Assembly (NCBI RefSeq): GCF_000308875.1
Contig: NZ_BAGL01000002.1
Span: 186,001 to 250,000, forward strand
Reading direction: 5' to 3'
Length of the DNA: 64,000 nt
DNA from: Nocardia transvalensis NBRC 15921
Lineage (GTDB): Bacteria > Actinomycetota > Actinomycetes > Mycobacteriales > Mycobacteriaceae
A program made the position numbers and the translations under genes. Of this stretch, positions 1 to 8,596 are shown in pieces (position 1 is the first letter of the stretch; every line of letters starts with the position of its first letter). The notes under the pieces are model-generated. The model was not told where the DNA came from, did not search any database, and worked only from the letters and a program-made list of their open reading frames with translations.

Positions 1-24
1 GCGGCCACTCGGATCGATGATCAT
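1..24 (-). CDS. Mce family protein, first codons only (partial)
   Basis: An ATG on the minus strand at 24 opens a frame reading MIIDPSGR that runs off the window. MceA-type proteins often begin with a short stretch containing DPSGR, and an mceA gene is what normally follows yrbEA and yrbEB. The purine-rich GGGGGAAACAG just upstream is a good ribosome binding site, and yrbEB ends only 10 nt before. Mce proteins are substrate-binding components anchored in the cell envelope that feed lipids to the YrbE permease. The call rests on eight residues plus context, so the paralogue cannot be told. Confidence 0.6.
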
Positions 25-34
25 CTGTTTCCCC

Positions 35-898
35 CTACCCCGAGATCCTGATGCCGGGGTTGATGCCCCAGACCGCCAGGGTGATGAACAGATCGGCGAA
101 GACGACGGCGATGATGCAGAGCTTGATCGCCCGGCCGGCCGCCACACCCACGCCCTCGGGGCCGCCGGAGGCGAAGAACCCGTAATAACACTGGATGAAT
201 GTCGTGATCGCCACGAACACAATCGCTTTCAGCAGTGACCACAGCACGTCGTGCGGGATGAGGAACTGGAAGAAGTAGTGCTGGAAGGTGCCGGACGCGG
301 TGCCGCCGACCAGTTGCACGGTCAGCGAGCAGGAGATGTAGGCGAACGGCAGCGCCAGGCAGTACAGCGGGACGATCGCGATCATCGCCGCGATCATGCG
401 GGTGCTGACCAGGTACGGCAGCGGCCGGATCGCCTGCGATTCCAGCGCGTCGATCTCCTCGGAGATGCGCATGGCGCCCAACTGCGCGGTGAACCGGCAG
501 CCCGCTTGGGAGGCGAATGCCACGGTGGCGAGCATCGGCCCGAGTTCGCGGGTGGTCGCGAAGGCCGAGACCGCACCGGTGAGCGGGCCCAGTCCGAGCA
601 GGTTCAGCGAGTTGTAACCCTGGAGCCCGACGGTGATGCCGCCGAACGCGCTGAGGATGAGGACCACGCCGATGGTTCCGCCACCGACGATGATGTTGCC
701 GTTGCCCCAGGTGACATCCGAGAGCAGGCGCCACACTTCCTTGGGATAGTGCTTGAACGCCAGCGGCATCGAACCGATCGACCGCAGGAAGAAGAAGACC
801 TGATGGCCGATCCGGGCCAGCCAGTCGCGCGGGGCGCCGGCGGACGAACGAATCCGTTTGATGGGCCGCAGTAGCGGCGGTACATAGGTTGACGACAC
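35..898 (-). CDS. MlaE/YrbE family permease, YrbEB position
   Basis: A 287-residue MlaE/YrbE-type integral membrane protein, the second permease subunit of an Mce lipid importer. It shows the family core with several hydrophobic segments, the cytoplasmic EELGPML-like element (here TTRELGPMLATV, around residues 115-126) and the following RISEEIDALES helix that contacts the ATPase. It starts with GTG at 898, four bases after the stop of the upstream yrbEA, so the two are probably co-translated. Together with MceG-type ATPase (not in the window) and six Mce proteins it would move lipids or sterols inward. The Mce class (1 to 4) cannot be assigned from sequence alone. Confidence 0.9.
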   Translation of the reverse strand: MSSTYVPPLLRPIKRIRSSAGAPRDWLARIGHQVFFFLRSIGSMPLAFKHYPKEVWRLLSDVTWGNGNIIVGGGTIGVVLILSAFGGITVGLQGYNSLNLLGLGPLTGAVSAFATTRELGPMLATVAFASQAGCRFTAQLGAMRISEEIDALESQAIRPLPYLVSTRMIAAMIAIVPLYCLALPFAYISCSLTVQLVGGTASGTFQHYFFQFLIPHDVLWSLLKAIVFVAITTFIQCYYGFFASGGPEGVGVAAGRAIKLCIIAVVFADLFITLAVWGINPGIRISG

Positions 899-902
899 CG
901 GC

Positions 903-1757
903 TCAGACCATCTGTGAGGGGAACAGGGTGTTGTAGATCTGCGTGATGATCAGGTTCGTCCCGAACAACATCACCGCCGACAGCACCACGGCCGTGTTCA
1001 CCGAATTGGCGACACCACCGGGGCCACCGCGTGTATTCAGACCCGAATCGCAGGCGATGATCGCGGCGAGCAGGCCGAAGATCAGTGATTTCGCCAGTGC
1101 GGCAATCAGATCGGCGACCACCGCGAACGAGGAGAAGGTGCCGATATAGGAGCCCGGCGTCCCGTTCTGGGCGAAGACGTTGAAGACGTAACCGGTGACG
1201 AAGCCGACGAAGACGACGAAACCGCACAGCAGGACCGAGACCAGCATGGCCGCACCCAGTCGCGGCGCGACCAGGCGGCGCATCGGGTCGACGCCCATCA
1301 CCTTCATGGCGTCGATCTCCTCGCGGATCGTGCGGGAGCCGAGATCGGCGCAGATGGCCGAACCGACCGCACCGGCGATCATGAGCGACGTGACCAGGGG
1401 CGCGCCCTGCTGGATGATGCCCAGGCCGTTGGCCGCGCCGATGAACGACGTCGCGCCGACCTGACCGGCGACCGATCCCACCTGGATGGAGACGATGACG
1501 CCGATCGGGATGGCGACCAGCAGCGTGGGCGCGGCGGCGACACTGGCCATGAACGCGCACTGCCGGACGAACTCCCCGAAGGGAAAGCGGCGCCGGAAGA
1601 TACTGACGAACAACTCGGCAACGGCCGCGATGCCCATGAGGATCTGACGGCCGAAGGTCTCCAGCGAACGCTTGGGATGGTCCTGCCAGTACGCCTTGGT
1701 CCAGTCGACCGCCCCGCTCATCCTCGATGGTGCCGGTGGACTGTTCGTGAACTGCAC
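903..1757 (-). CDS. MlaE/YrbE family permease, YrbEA position
   Basis: First gene of the mce operon, 284 residues, MlaE/YrbE permease. The N-terminal 50 residues are hydrophilic. They are followed by hydrophobic segments and the hallmark ICADLGSRTIREEIDAMKVMGVDP element near the middle, which is the ATPase-coupling region of the family. GTG at 1757 is preferred because GAGAGGGG lies 7 nt upstream; a later ATG (MSGAVDW) is possible. Compared with remembered mycobacterial YrbE1A and YrbE4A sequences, the region after the coupling helix (IIACDSGLNTRGG) departs from the usual CYRGLTV motif, which suggests a more distant paralogue. A KstR-like palindrome lies in the upstream region at 1942-1955. 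Confidence 0.9.
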   Translation of the reverse strand: MQFTNSPPAPSRMSGAVDWTKAYWQDHPKRSLETFGRQILMGIAAVAELFVSIFRRRFPFGEFVRQCAFMASVAAAPTLLVAIPIGVIVSIQVGSVAGQVGATSFIGAANGLGIIQQGAPLVTSLMIAGAVGSAICADLGSRTIREEIDAMKVMGVDPMRRLVAPRLGAAMLVSVLLCGFVVFVGFVTGYVFNVFAQNGTPGSYIGTFSSFAVVADLIAALAKSLIFGLLAAIIACDSGLNTRGGPGGVANSVNTAVVLSAVMLFGTNLIITQIYNTLFPSQMV

Positions 1758-2278
1758 TGACTAACCCCTCTCGACGCCGGTAACCAGCCCCGGCGACTGT
1801 TTGCTTGACGCACCTTACTACGGAGTTAGAAAAAACACACCACAATGTGTGCCCGGCGTCATAGACGCAGATCACGCTCCGCTAACCACTGTGATGGACG
1901 ACATGATCTTGGGGCTTACCACAAAGGTTCCAGCTACTTTCTGGAACGAGTTACAAGTTTCTTGTACCGGTGTCCAACTTCTCCCTTCACGTAATTTCCC
2001 GGATTGAATTAGTCGTAAATAATGCTTGGTCTCGAGCCGTGCACAAAGGTTATCCACGGCGTCGTGTGATCGCCTGTCACCGGCTCGGGGTGTCGGCCGC
2101 CCGCGACGCGCCGGTCACGTGCGGAAACGGGAATCCGCCCGGTCCGGCCGTAACGGCGCGAACCGGACGCTCGATCCGGGGGACAGGGCGGCAGTACGAG
2201 ACGCGCCCCGGCCCGAATACTGACAGGATGTAGTACTACATCGCTGATATCGTGCGGGCTTCTGACGTCTGGAGGGAC
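1758..2278. promoter_or_regulatory. Divergent upstream region, mce operon and S1 protease
   Basis: This 520-base gap between two divergent genes is visibly more AT-rich from about 1800 to 2060 than its surroundings. It holds two adjacent inverted repeats, GTTCCAG/CTGGAAC (1927-1947) and TACAAG/CTTGTA (1952-1966). Overlapping them is TGGAACGAGTTACA (1942-1955), which fits TNNAACNNGTTNNA, the operator consensus of the TetR-type cholesterol regulator KstR. No credible gene is seen; short open frames here lack ribosome sites and family features. Confidence 0.6.
1942..1955. promoter_or_regulatory. KstR-like operator candidate
   Basis: TGGAACGAGTTACA matches all eight fixed positions of TNNAACNNGTTNNA. 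It lies about 190 bases upstream of yrbEA. In mycobacteria and rhodococci KstR controls sterol uptake and breakdown, including an mce operon. The match is seen; binding is inferred. Confidence 0.4.
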
Positions 2279-2944
2279 ATGTTCAACAAACTCGCCAGGG
2301 TGGCTCGTGCCGCCTTCGCCGTCGCCCTGGGCACGGCGCTGCTCGGGACGGGTGCGGGTGTCGCGCACGCGGATCCCGGGCCGGTGATCGGAGGCGGCTC
2401 CGGAATCATCATCGACAACCAGTTCGAGTGCACGGTGACCACCATCGGCCACGACGCGGCCGGCCGTCTGGTCGGCCTCACGGCCGGACACTGTGGCGAG
2501 GCGGGCTCGCAGGTGTGGGCCGAGCAGGACCGCGGCGCGGGCGTGATCGGCACGTTCGCCTACTCCAATCACGATCTGGACTACGCGGTCATCCAGTTCA
2601 ACGACAAGGTCGTCCCGGTCAACCGGATCGGCAATGTCACGATCGGCGCGGTCGGCGCGCCGCCGCAGTTCCCCTCGATCGTCTGCAAGGAGGGCCGCAC
2701 CACCGGCAACACCTGCGGCATCGCCTGGGGCGATATCTTCCAGACCGACGAGACGTGGACCCAGATGTGCGTCGTCGAGGGCGATTCGGGCGCACCGGTC
2801 GTGGTCGGCAACACCCTGGTCGCCATGGTCAACGCCTATCTGGCCGTCGCCTGCTTCGGACCCGAGGTCGGCACGAATATGAACGCGATCCTGGCCGATC
2901 TGAACGGCCGCGGCCAAGCCGGAGCGGGCTACACCCCGATCTGA
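2279..2944 (+). CDS. Secreted S1-family (chymotrypsin-like) serine protease
   Basis: A 221-residue exported protease. Residues 1-31 form a signal peptide ending AHA before DPGP. The catalytic triad is visible as H71 in LTAGHC, D101 in DLDYAV and S170 in EGDSGAPV, and four cysteines (51/72 and 136/164, placed as in streptogrisin-type enzymes) could form disulfides. There is no obvious pro-region, so it may be made close to its mature size. ATG at 2279 is chosen because GGAGGG lies just upstream, although the spacing is short; GTG at 2252 would add nine residues and lacks a ribosome site. It stands alone, divergent from the mce operon and followed by a strong terminator. Substrate unknown. Confidence 0.88.
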   Translation: MFNKLARVARAAFAVALGTALLGTGAGVAHADPGPVIGGGSGIIIDNQFECTVTTIGHDAAGRLVGLTAGHCGEAGSQVWAEQDRGAGVIGTFAYSNHDLDYAVIQFNDKVVPVNRIGNVTIGAVGAPPQFPSIVCKEGRTTGNTCGIAWGDIFQTDETWTQMCVVEGDSGAPVVVGNTLVAMVNAYLAVACFGPEVGTNMNAILADLNGRGQAGAGYTPI

Positions 2945-2960
2945 CGGTTGGTCGCGAAAA

Positions 2961-2997
2961 CCGCGGGGCGGTGAGGATTTTCCTCACCGCCCCGCGG
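2961..2997. terminator. Bidirectional hairpin terminator
   Basis: A perfect 17-bp stem (CCGCGGGGCGGTGAGGA and its complement) closes a TTT loop. It lies between the convergent S1 protease (stop at 2944) and MFS gene (stop at 3056) and can serve both. Confidence 0.85.
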
Positions 2998-3055
2998 TGT
3001 GTCCAGGGTTGCCGGCTCCGTCCCTGTTCACTGCCCGGCGCCCTGTTCACCGCCA

Positions 3056-4588
3056 CTACTCCCGGACGATGGTGGGCTGCACGGCCGGGCCGCTCACCGC
3101 GGCGCAGCTGGGGAGGCAGTCGACCGTGGCGCGTTCCGCCGGCTTGCGGCGCGGCGCGCCCAGCAGGGCGGCCGCTATGAGCGCACCGGCGATCAGCAGG
3201 CCCACGCAGATCCGCATGGCGATGGTGAAGCCCTGATCGATGACCGCCGCGTCCTGGATGGATCCGGAGATACCCGCCAGTCCGGGCAGCGCCGCCACCG
3301 CGAGCAGCTGCGCCGTGCGGGCCACCGCGTTGTTCACCCCCGAGGCGATTCCGGCCTCACTGGCGGGCACCGCGCCCAGCACCGCCCCGGTCAGCGGCGC
3401 GACCAGCGCCGACAGCCCCAGGCCGAACACCAGGACGCCGGGCAGCACATCCCGCACGTATCCGGCCGCGGAGGCCGAGTCGGGCCCGATCCGCAACAGC
3501 AGCAGCACACCCGCCGCGGCCAGCAGCGGCCCGGCCGTCATCGGCAGCCGCGGCCCGTGCCGCTGCGCCCACCGCCCGGCCGGCGCCGACAGCGCCAGCA
3601 TCAGCACGGTCACCGGCAGGGTCGCGATCCCCGAGAAGAGCGGGGAGTACCCGGCCACCTGCTGCAACTGCAGCACCAGCAGGAAGAACACCCCGCCCAG
3701 CGCGGCATAAACGGCCAGCGTCACCAGATTGGCCGCGGTGAACACGCGGCCGGAGCGCGGATCGCGGTGTGCCTCCGCCGCATCGCCGCGCGCCACCGGC
3801 GCCCCCGTGAACAGCGCCGGCGGGACCAGCGGGTGGTCGCTGCGCATCTCGACGACCACGAACACCCCGAGCAGGATCAGCCCGGCCACGCTCACCAGCG
3901 GCATCCCCTGGATGAGACCGAAGGTCAAGGCGCCCAACCCGAGAGCGACCACCACCGCGCCGGGCACGTCCAGCCGATCGGACGCGCCGGGATCGCGGCT
4001 CTCCGGGACGTGCCGCACCGACACCGCCACCACGACCGCGGCCAGCGGCAGATTGATCAGGAATATCGAGCGCCAGCCGGCCACCTCGATCAGCCAGCCG
4101 CCGAGGAACGGGCCCAGCGCGCCGGCGATACCGCCGAATCCGGACCACAGGCCGATCGCCGCACCCTGATCGCGTTCATCGATGGACGAGGAGATCAGGG
4201 CCAGGCTGCCCGGTGTCAGCAGCGCGCCCGCCACCCCTTGCAGGACGCGGGCCAGCACCAGCATCTCGATATTCACCGCGGCCCCGCACAGCACCGAGGC
4301 GACGGCGAATCCGATCGTGCCCCAGACGAATACCCGCCGTCGGCCCAGCCGGTCGCCGAGCGAGCCGCCGAGCAGGATGAACGACGCCAGGGTCAGCGTG
4401 TAACCGCTCAGGACCCACTGCAATCCGGACACCCCGGTCTGCAGCGATTCGCCGATCCGCGGCAGCGCGATATTGACCACCGTCGCGTCCAGCGCGGCCA
4501 CCGACGATCCGAGCACCGTGGCCAGCACGATCCACCGTCCGGTCGCCGATCCGAGGCGCGGCAGTTGCGTGGTATTCACCCGGACCAC
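3056..4588 (-). CDS. MFS drug efflux transporter, DHA2 (EmrB/QacA) type
   Basis: A 510-residue membrane protein with about 14 predicted hydrophobic segments, the layout of the DHA2 proton-drug antiporters. Motif D1 (LDATVVNIALP) lies in the first membrane segment and motif A (GGSLGDRLGRRRVF) in the loop after the second. The motif C region in the fifth segment reads GGIAGALGPFLGG. Such pumps export hydrophobic drugs or lipids; the substrate here cannot be told. GTG at 4588 is preceded by GGGGAG at good spacing. The LppU-like lipoprotein gene ends 40 nt upstream on the same strand, so the pair may be co-transcribed. The C-terminal tail carries two cysteines after the last membrane segment. Confidence 0.88.
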   Translation of the reverse strand: MVRVNTTQLPRLGSATGRWIVLATVLGSSVAALDATVVNIALPRIGESLQTGVSGLQWVLSGYTLTLASFILLGGSLGDRLGRRRVFVWGTIGFAVASVLCGAAVNIEMLVLARVLQGVAGALLTPGSLALISSSIDERDQGAAIGLWSGFGGIAGALGPFLGGWLIEVAGWRSIFLINLPLAAVVVAVSVRHVPESRDPGASDRLDVPGAVVVALGLGALTFGLIQGMPLVSVAGLILLGVFVVVEMRSDHPLVPPALFTGAPVARGDAAEAHRDPRSGRVFTAANLVTLAVYAALGGVFFLLVLQLQQVAGYSPLFSGIATLPVTVLMLALSAPAGRWAQRHGPRLPMTAGPLLAAAGVLLLLRIGPDSASAAGYVRDVLPGVLVFGLGLSALVAPLTGAVLGAVPASEAGIASGVNNAVARTAQLLAVAALPGLAGISGSIQDAAVIDQGFTIAMRICVGLLIAGALIAAALLGAPRRKPAERATVDCLPSCAAVSGPAVQPTIVRE

Positions 4589-4628
4589 GCTACGGCGCTC
4601 CCCAGGGTGGAGACAGGATTTCGGGGCG

Positions 4629-5183
4629 TCAGAGATCCTGTACGCAGACGACGAATCGGCGCTGGTCGTAGACGTATCCGCCGTCCGATCCCGGGCAGGC
4701 GTCGACGGCGTCGGTATTCGGGAGGATGCTCAGCACCCGCACGCCCTCGGTGGCCTTGGCAGCGCAGTCGATGCGTTTGACGACCTCACCGCCGAGATCC
4801 ATGCAGCCGCCGACGACCCAGTCCCGGTCCAGGCACAGCGCGCCGGTCTCGCGGCCGCGCAGGGTCTCGTAGTAGATCTCGTCGGCGTCGGAGGGGCACC
4901 CGTCGGAGTTCGGCGCCTTGCCGACGACCTTGAAATTGGATTCGGCGCTGCCGCACGCGGCCTTGTCGATGGTGGCCGCCGAGGTGCTGCCGCCCAGCTT
5001 GACGCACTGGCCGATCTCGACCTGGATATCGACGTCACCGCCCGCGGTGGGCGGCGCGTGCGGCGTGGTCGATCCCGCCTTGACCACGCTGTTCGCCGCG
5101 GAGGGATGCCCACTCACGGTCGACCCGCACGCCGCGAGGCCGAATACGCAGGCAACCGCCCATGCCGCCAACAGAATTCGCAC
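4629..5183 (-). CDS. LppU-like putative lipoprotein
   Basis: A predicted lipoprotein of 184 residues if started at GTG 5183. The signal peptide ends in the lipobox LAAC, so the mature N-terminus would be a lipidated cysteine. The body carries patterned cysteines and the segments VGQCVKLGG-like (IGQCVKLGG), CGSAESNFKVV, CLDRDWVVGGCM and a closing RRFVVCV. These match my memory of M. tuberculosis LppU (Rv2784c) and of actinobacterial 'septum formation' family lipoproteins. The open frame extends upstream to 5279, but that segment reads as non-coding and would precede the signal peptide; no clear ribosome site decides the start. Function unknown. Confidence 0.75.
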   Translation of the reverse strand: MRILLAAWAVACVFGLAACGSTVSGHPSAANSVVKAGSTTPHAPPTAGGDVDIQVEIGQCVKLGGSTSAATIDKAACGSAESNFKVVGKAPNSDGCPSDADEIYYETLRGRETGALCLDRDWVVGGCMDLGGEVVKRIDCAAKATEGVRVLSILPNTDAVDACPGSDGGYVYDQRRFVVCVQDL

Positions 5184-5323
5184 CCGAGTCAGACTAACGG
5201 CGGCGTGCCCGCCCCGGGCCCCGGCGTGTGATCCGTCACCGAGAATCGCGCGGGCGTCCCGGATTCGGCGTTCCAGCAAACGATCTGGGTATGGTGAGGG
5301 AGTCGGGGCGAAGGGAGCGGACC

Positions 5324-5845
5324 GTGAAGCTGATCAGCGCAATCATGTGCTCGGCGGTAGCGGTCGGGGCCTGGTCGGCCGTCACCGGCACCGCCTCGGC
5401 AACCGACGTGCATTGCGACTCCGGCGAGGGTCGCGACATCACCGTCGTAGACGGCCGCACCGCCTGCCGGGCCGCCGCCGACTCCGGCTACGCGCGGGCC
5501 GCCGGTTTCGACGGGGTCGGCTACGCCAAGGCGACGGCCGGTGCGGTCGCGCTGGGCATCGGCGCCGCCGGCGGCATCGGGGCAAGCCAGGGTGTGACCG
5601 GCGTTCCGGTCGCCATCGGCCTCGGGCCGGACGCCTACGCCTACACCTCGATCGATGCGGCGCCCGGCGGCAACCGCCTGGGAATCACCGTGGCGATGAA
5701 CGGTTCCCGGGCCCAGATCGACTCGGCCGAACATTCGGCGTCCTGCCTGGGCTCGGCTGCCTTCGCGTGGGATTCGCTCAGCGGCACCGGCTGCGCGGCG
5801 ACACCGGTGGGGCTCTGGCACACCGCGTCCTCCGCGTTACCCTGA
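5324..5845 (+). CDS. Secreted protein of unknown function (DUF6764-like)
   Basis: A 173-residue protein with a signal peptide (KLISAIMCSAVAVGAWSAV, ending ASA before TDVHCD). Four cysteines and long Ala/Gly-rich stretches make up the rest, ending in ATPVGLWHTASSALP. GTG at 5324 is preferred because AAGGGAG lies six bases upstream; the open frame begins earlier, at 5228, overlapping the divergent lipoprotein gene. It resembles small exported proteins of Nocardia and Mycobacterium that I recall as DUF6764, but I am not certain. No catalytic motif is visible. It is transcribed toward the serine hydrolase gene that follows 73 bases on. Confidence 0.6.
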   Translation: MKLISAIMCSAVAVGAWSAVTGTASATDVHCDSGEGRDITVVDGRTACRAAADSGYARAAGFDGVGYAKATAGAVALGIGAAGGIGASQGVTGVPVAIGLGPDAYAYTSIDAAPGGNRLGITVAMNGSRAQIDSAEHSASCLGSAAFAWDSLSGTGCAATPVGLWHTASSALP

Positions 5846-5918
5846 CCCCGGGCCCGCCGTGCCCGATGGCGGGCCGGAACGCTATCGGCCGCGACGCGGC
5901 GGACAGGAGGGGCGGCAT

Positions 5919-7169
5919 ATGGTCGCGGGAGATCCCGAGGAGCTGTCCCCGGACACCGTGCCCGTCGCGGCGCCGGAGCGGATGGTCATCGATCCCCGTT
6001 TCGTCTCCGTGGTGCACCGGTTCTTCCGGCTGTTCGCCCGGCCCCCGCGCGGCGGCGGCGCCTTCGCGATCTACCTGCACGGACGACCCGTGGTGGACGT
6101 CTGGGCCGGATGGTCCGGGGTGGACGAGCGCTGGCAGCGCGACACCGTGGCGCTGAGCTTCTCGACCGGTAAGGGCGTCGCGGCGACGGTGCTGCATCGC
6201 GTGGCCGAGCGCGGCCTGATCGACTACGACACCCCGGTCGCCGAGTACTGGCCCGAATTCGCCGCGCACGGCAAGGAGGAGATCACCGTCCGCGACGTGC
6301 TCGCCCATCGCGCCGGGCTGCACCGGGTGCGCGGGCTGGCGGAGTCCTTCGACGGGATGCTCGACTACGACGCGATGGTGGCGGCCCTGGCCGACGCCGT
6401 TCCCGACCCGCGGCGGCTGCAGGCCTCGGGGTATCACGCGGTGACATTCGGCTGGCTGGTCGCCGAGCTGGTACAGCGGGCGACCGGCGACGACTTCACC
6501 GAGGTGCTGCGCCGGGAGATCGCCGAACCGCTGCGCACCGAGGAGTTCTGGTACCGGGTGCCGGAATCCGAGCGCCACCGGATCGCCCGCACGTTCCCGC
6601 GGCTGCGGGTGCCCGGACTGCGGTGGGATACCGCGTCCTCGGTGCTCGCGCGATCCCGCGCGCTCAGCGGCGTCGCGGAGGCCGGGATGCCCGCCGGCCT
6701 GGACCAGCTGATCGCCGATCCGCGCGTGCACGACGCCGTCATGCCCGGATTCAACGGCGTGTTCTCGGCGCGGGCCCTGGCGCGGATGTACGGCGCGCTG
6801 GCGAACGACGGCCGGCTCGCGCCCGACGCGCCGGCGCACGAGACGGGCGAGACGCCGCTGCTGCGGCCGGAGACGATCGAGACGATCAACAAGGTCCAGC
6901 GCACCGGGCATCGCGACTACGTGCTCGGCGTGCCCACCCCCTTCACGCTGGGCTATCACCGGCCGCCGATGCTGACCCGGCGTCCGCCCCGAAAGGCGTT
7001 CGGCCACTACGGCGTCGGCGGTTCGGGCGCCTACGCCGACCCCGAAATCGGCATGTCGGTCGCCTTCGTCACCAACCGGCTCGGCAATTCGCTGACGACG
7101 ATCGGGGACGGGCGGCTGGCCCGGCTGGCGGGGCTCGCGCGCGCCGCGGTCCTGCGGGAACCGGACTAG
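5919..7169 (+). CDS. Serine hydrolase, beta-lactamase/esterase (class C-like) family
   Basis: A 416-residue serine hydrolase of the class C beta-lactamase/EstB/lipase group (mycobacterial LipD, LipE and LipL belong here). The nucleophile motif SxxK is STGK in LSFSTGKGVAATVLH (about residues 88-91). A tyrosine in GYHAVTFGWL fits the second motif and FGHYGVGGSGAYADP the third (usually KTG or HxG). No signal peptide is visible, so it is probably cytoplasmic, and an esterase role is more likely than antibiotic hydrolysis. ATG at 5919 is chosen because AGGAGG stands eight bases upstream. The cytochrome P450 gene follows after 62 bases on the same strand. Confidence 0.85.
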   Translation: MVAGDPEELSPDTVPVAAPERMVIDPRFVSVVHRFFRLFARPPRGGGAFAIYLHGRPVVDVWAGWSGVDERWQRDTVALSFSTGKGVAATVLHRVAERGLIDYDTPVAEYWPEFAAHGKEEITVRDVLAHRAGLHRVRGLAESFDGMLDYDAMVAALADAVPDPRRLQASGYHAVTFGWLVAELVQRATGDDFTEVLRREIAEPLRTEEFWYRVPESERHRIARTFPRLRVPGLRWDTASSVLARSRALSGVAEAGMPAGLDQLIADPRVHDAVMPGFNGVFSARALARMYGALANDGRLAPDAPAHETGETPLLRPETIETINKVQRTGHRDYVLGVPTPFTLGYHRPPMLTRRPPRKAFGHYGVGGSGAYADPEIGMSVAFVTNRLGNSLTTIGDGRLARLAGLARAAVLREPD

Positions 7170-7231
7170 GGGCACGCGGGAACCGCACTAGGGGATCGAA
7201 CCGGTCGGCCCTATCATTCGTATTTGTGCAC

Positions 7232-8596
7232 ATGAGTGCGCAGACCTCAGGGGACCGGCCGCGGGTACCGCGGCTGACGGTGGTGCACGCGCTCTGGGCG
7301 GGCGTCGATTTTCAGCGATATTTCCGGTGGCGGCGGTCGCGGGAAGGCGATCCGTTCTTCGTTCGATTTCCCGGATTCGGCGCCGTCCTGTTCACTGGAA
7401 CGAGTTCGGGCGCAAGGGAATTGTTCCGGATGCCGATCGATATTCTGGAACCGCCGCGCCCCAACCCCATCGAGCCGCTGGTGGGTTCGGCGTCTTTGAT
7501 TCTGGCCCGCGACGAACGGCACCGCCGCGAACGCGCCGTTCTCGCGCCGGCATTTCATCGAGATCGAATTCGGCGGTACGGCAACGCCATTCGCGAGGCG
7601 ACGATCGACGAGTTGGACGGCCGGGGCAGCACGCCCGCCTGGCGGCCCGGCACCCGGATCGACGCCCGCGCCGCCGCCCGGGCGATCACGCTGCGGGTCA
7701 TCCTCACGGCGGTGCTCGGCGTGGAGGATCCCGCGCGCCGCGTCGAGTACACCGCCACCGTCGGGGCGTTCCTCACGGCGTTCAGCGGGCCGCTGATGCT
7801 GGTTCCGGCCCTGCGGCACGGCGCGTTCGGCCGGGCGCCCTGGGACCGGTTCCGGGTCACGCGCGACCGGCTCGACGCCCTCATCGACGCCGACGTCGCG
7901 GACCGCCGGCGCACCGGCGCGGCCGGAACGGACATCCTGGACCTGCTGCTGCGCTCCGAATGCGACGACGGCGCGGCGCTCGGCGGCGAGGATCTGCGCG
8001 ACCATCTGCGCACCATGCTGGTCGCCGGGCACGAGACCACCGCGACCAGCCTGGTGTGGGCGCTGTTCCGGCTGCACCGGCAGCCGGACACGCTGCGGCG
8101 GCTGCGCGCGGAACTGGCGGAGGCGGGCGAGGTGGAGCCGGAGGAGCTCGCGCGGCTGCCGTACCTGGACGCGGTGTGCCAGGAGACGCTGCGGCTGCAT
8201 CCGCCCGTCCCGATCGTGCTGCGGCGGCTGACCGGACCGGGCGCGCTGGGCGGGGTGGACCTGTCCGCGGGGGATACCGCGGGCATCGCGATCCCGCTGC
8301 TGCACTCCGATCCGGAGATCTGGACGGATCCGGACGAGTTCCGGCCGGAACGCTTCCTGGAGCGCCGGCACGGCCCCTTCGAATTCGCGCCCTACGGCGG
8401 CGGGCACCGGCGTTGCCTGGGCGCCGCGCTGGCCGACTACGAGTTGCGCATCGTGCTGGCCACCGTGCTCGCCCGCGTCGTCCCGGCGCTGTCCCCGCGG
8501 TACGCGCGCGGCCGAATTCCGCTGGCCGTACCGCACAACATCGCGACCGGCCCCCATGCGGGAATCACCTTCGACATCGTGTCGACATGGCCGTGA
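7232..8596 (+). CDS. Cytochrome P450 (CYP135/138-like)
   Basis: A 454-residue soluble P450 monooxygenase. The I-helix oxygen-binding motif AGHETTATS lies near residues 265-273 and the K-helix ExxR is ETLRLHPP near 320. The heme loop reads FAPYGGGHRRCLG with the cysteine ligand at about 395. The overall form resembles the CYP135/CYP138 group of mycobacteria, whose substrates are unknown. ATG 7232 is used; GTG at 7226 is two codons earlier. The reading frame is open far upstream (to 6623), but that part overlaps the hydrolase gene. A ferredoxin or reductase partner is not encoded nearby. A CRP-type palindrome lies 14 bases after the stop. Confidence 0.88.
   Translation: MSAQTSGDRPRVPRLTVVHALWAGVDFQRYFRWRRSREGDPFFVRFPGFGAVLFTGTSSGARELFRMPIDILEPPRPNPIEPLVGSASLILARDERHRRERAVLAPAFHRDRIRRYGNAIREATIDELDGRGSTPAWRPGTRIDARAAARAITLRVILTAVLGVEDPARRVEYTATVGAFLTAFSGPLMLVPALRHGAFGRAPWDRFRVTRDRLDALIDADVADRRRTGAAGTDILDLLLRSECDDGAALGGEDLRDHLRTMLVAGHETTATSLVWALFRLHRQPDTLRRLRAELAEAGEVEPEELARLPYLDAVCQETLRLHPPVPIVLRRLTGPGALGGVDLSAGDTAGIAIPLLHSDPEIWTDPDEFRPERFLERRHGPFEFAPYGGGHRRCLGAALADYELRIVLATVLARVVPALSPRYARGRIPLAVPHNIATGPHAGITFDIVSTWP

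Noticed and set aside
2049..2057. DnaA-box-like TTATCCACG upstream of the protease
   Set aside because: A single near match 40 kb from the origin, with no cluster; chance is enough.
2999..4780. 593-codon plus-strand frame opposite the MFS gene
   Set aside because: The minus strand encodes a full 14-segment transporter with MFS motifs.
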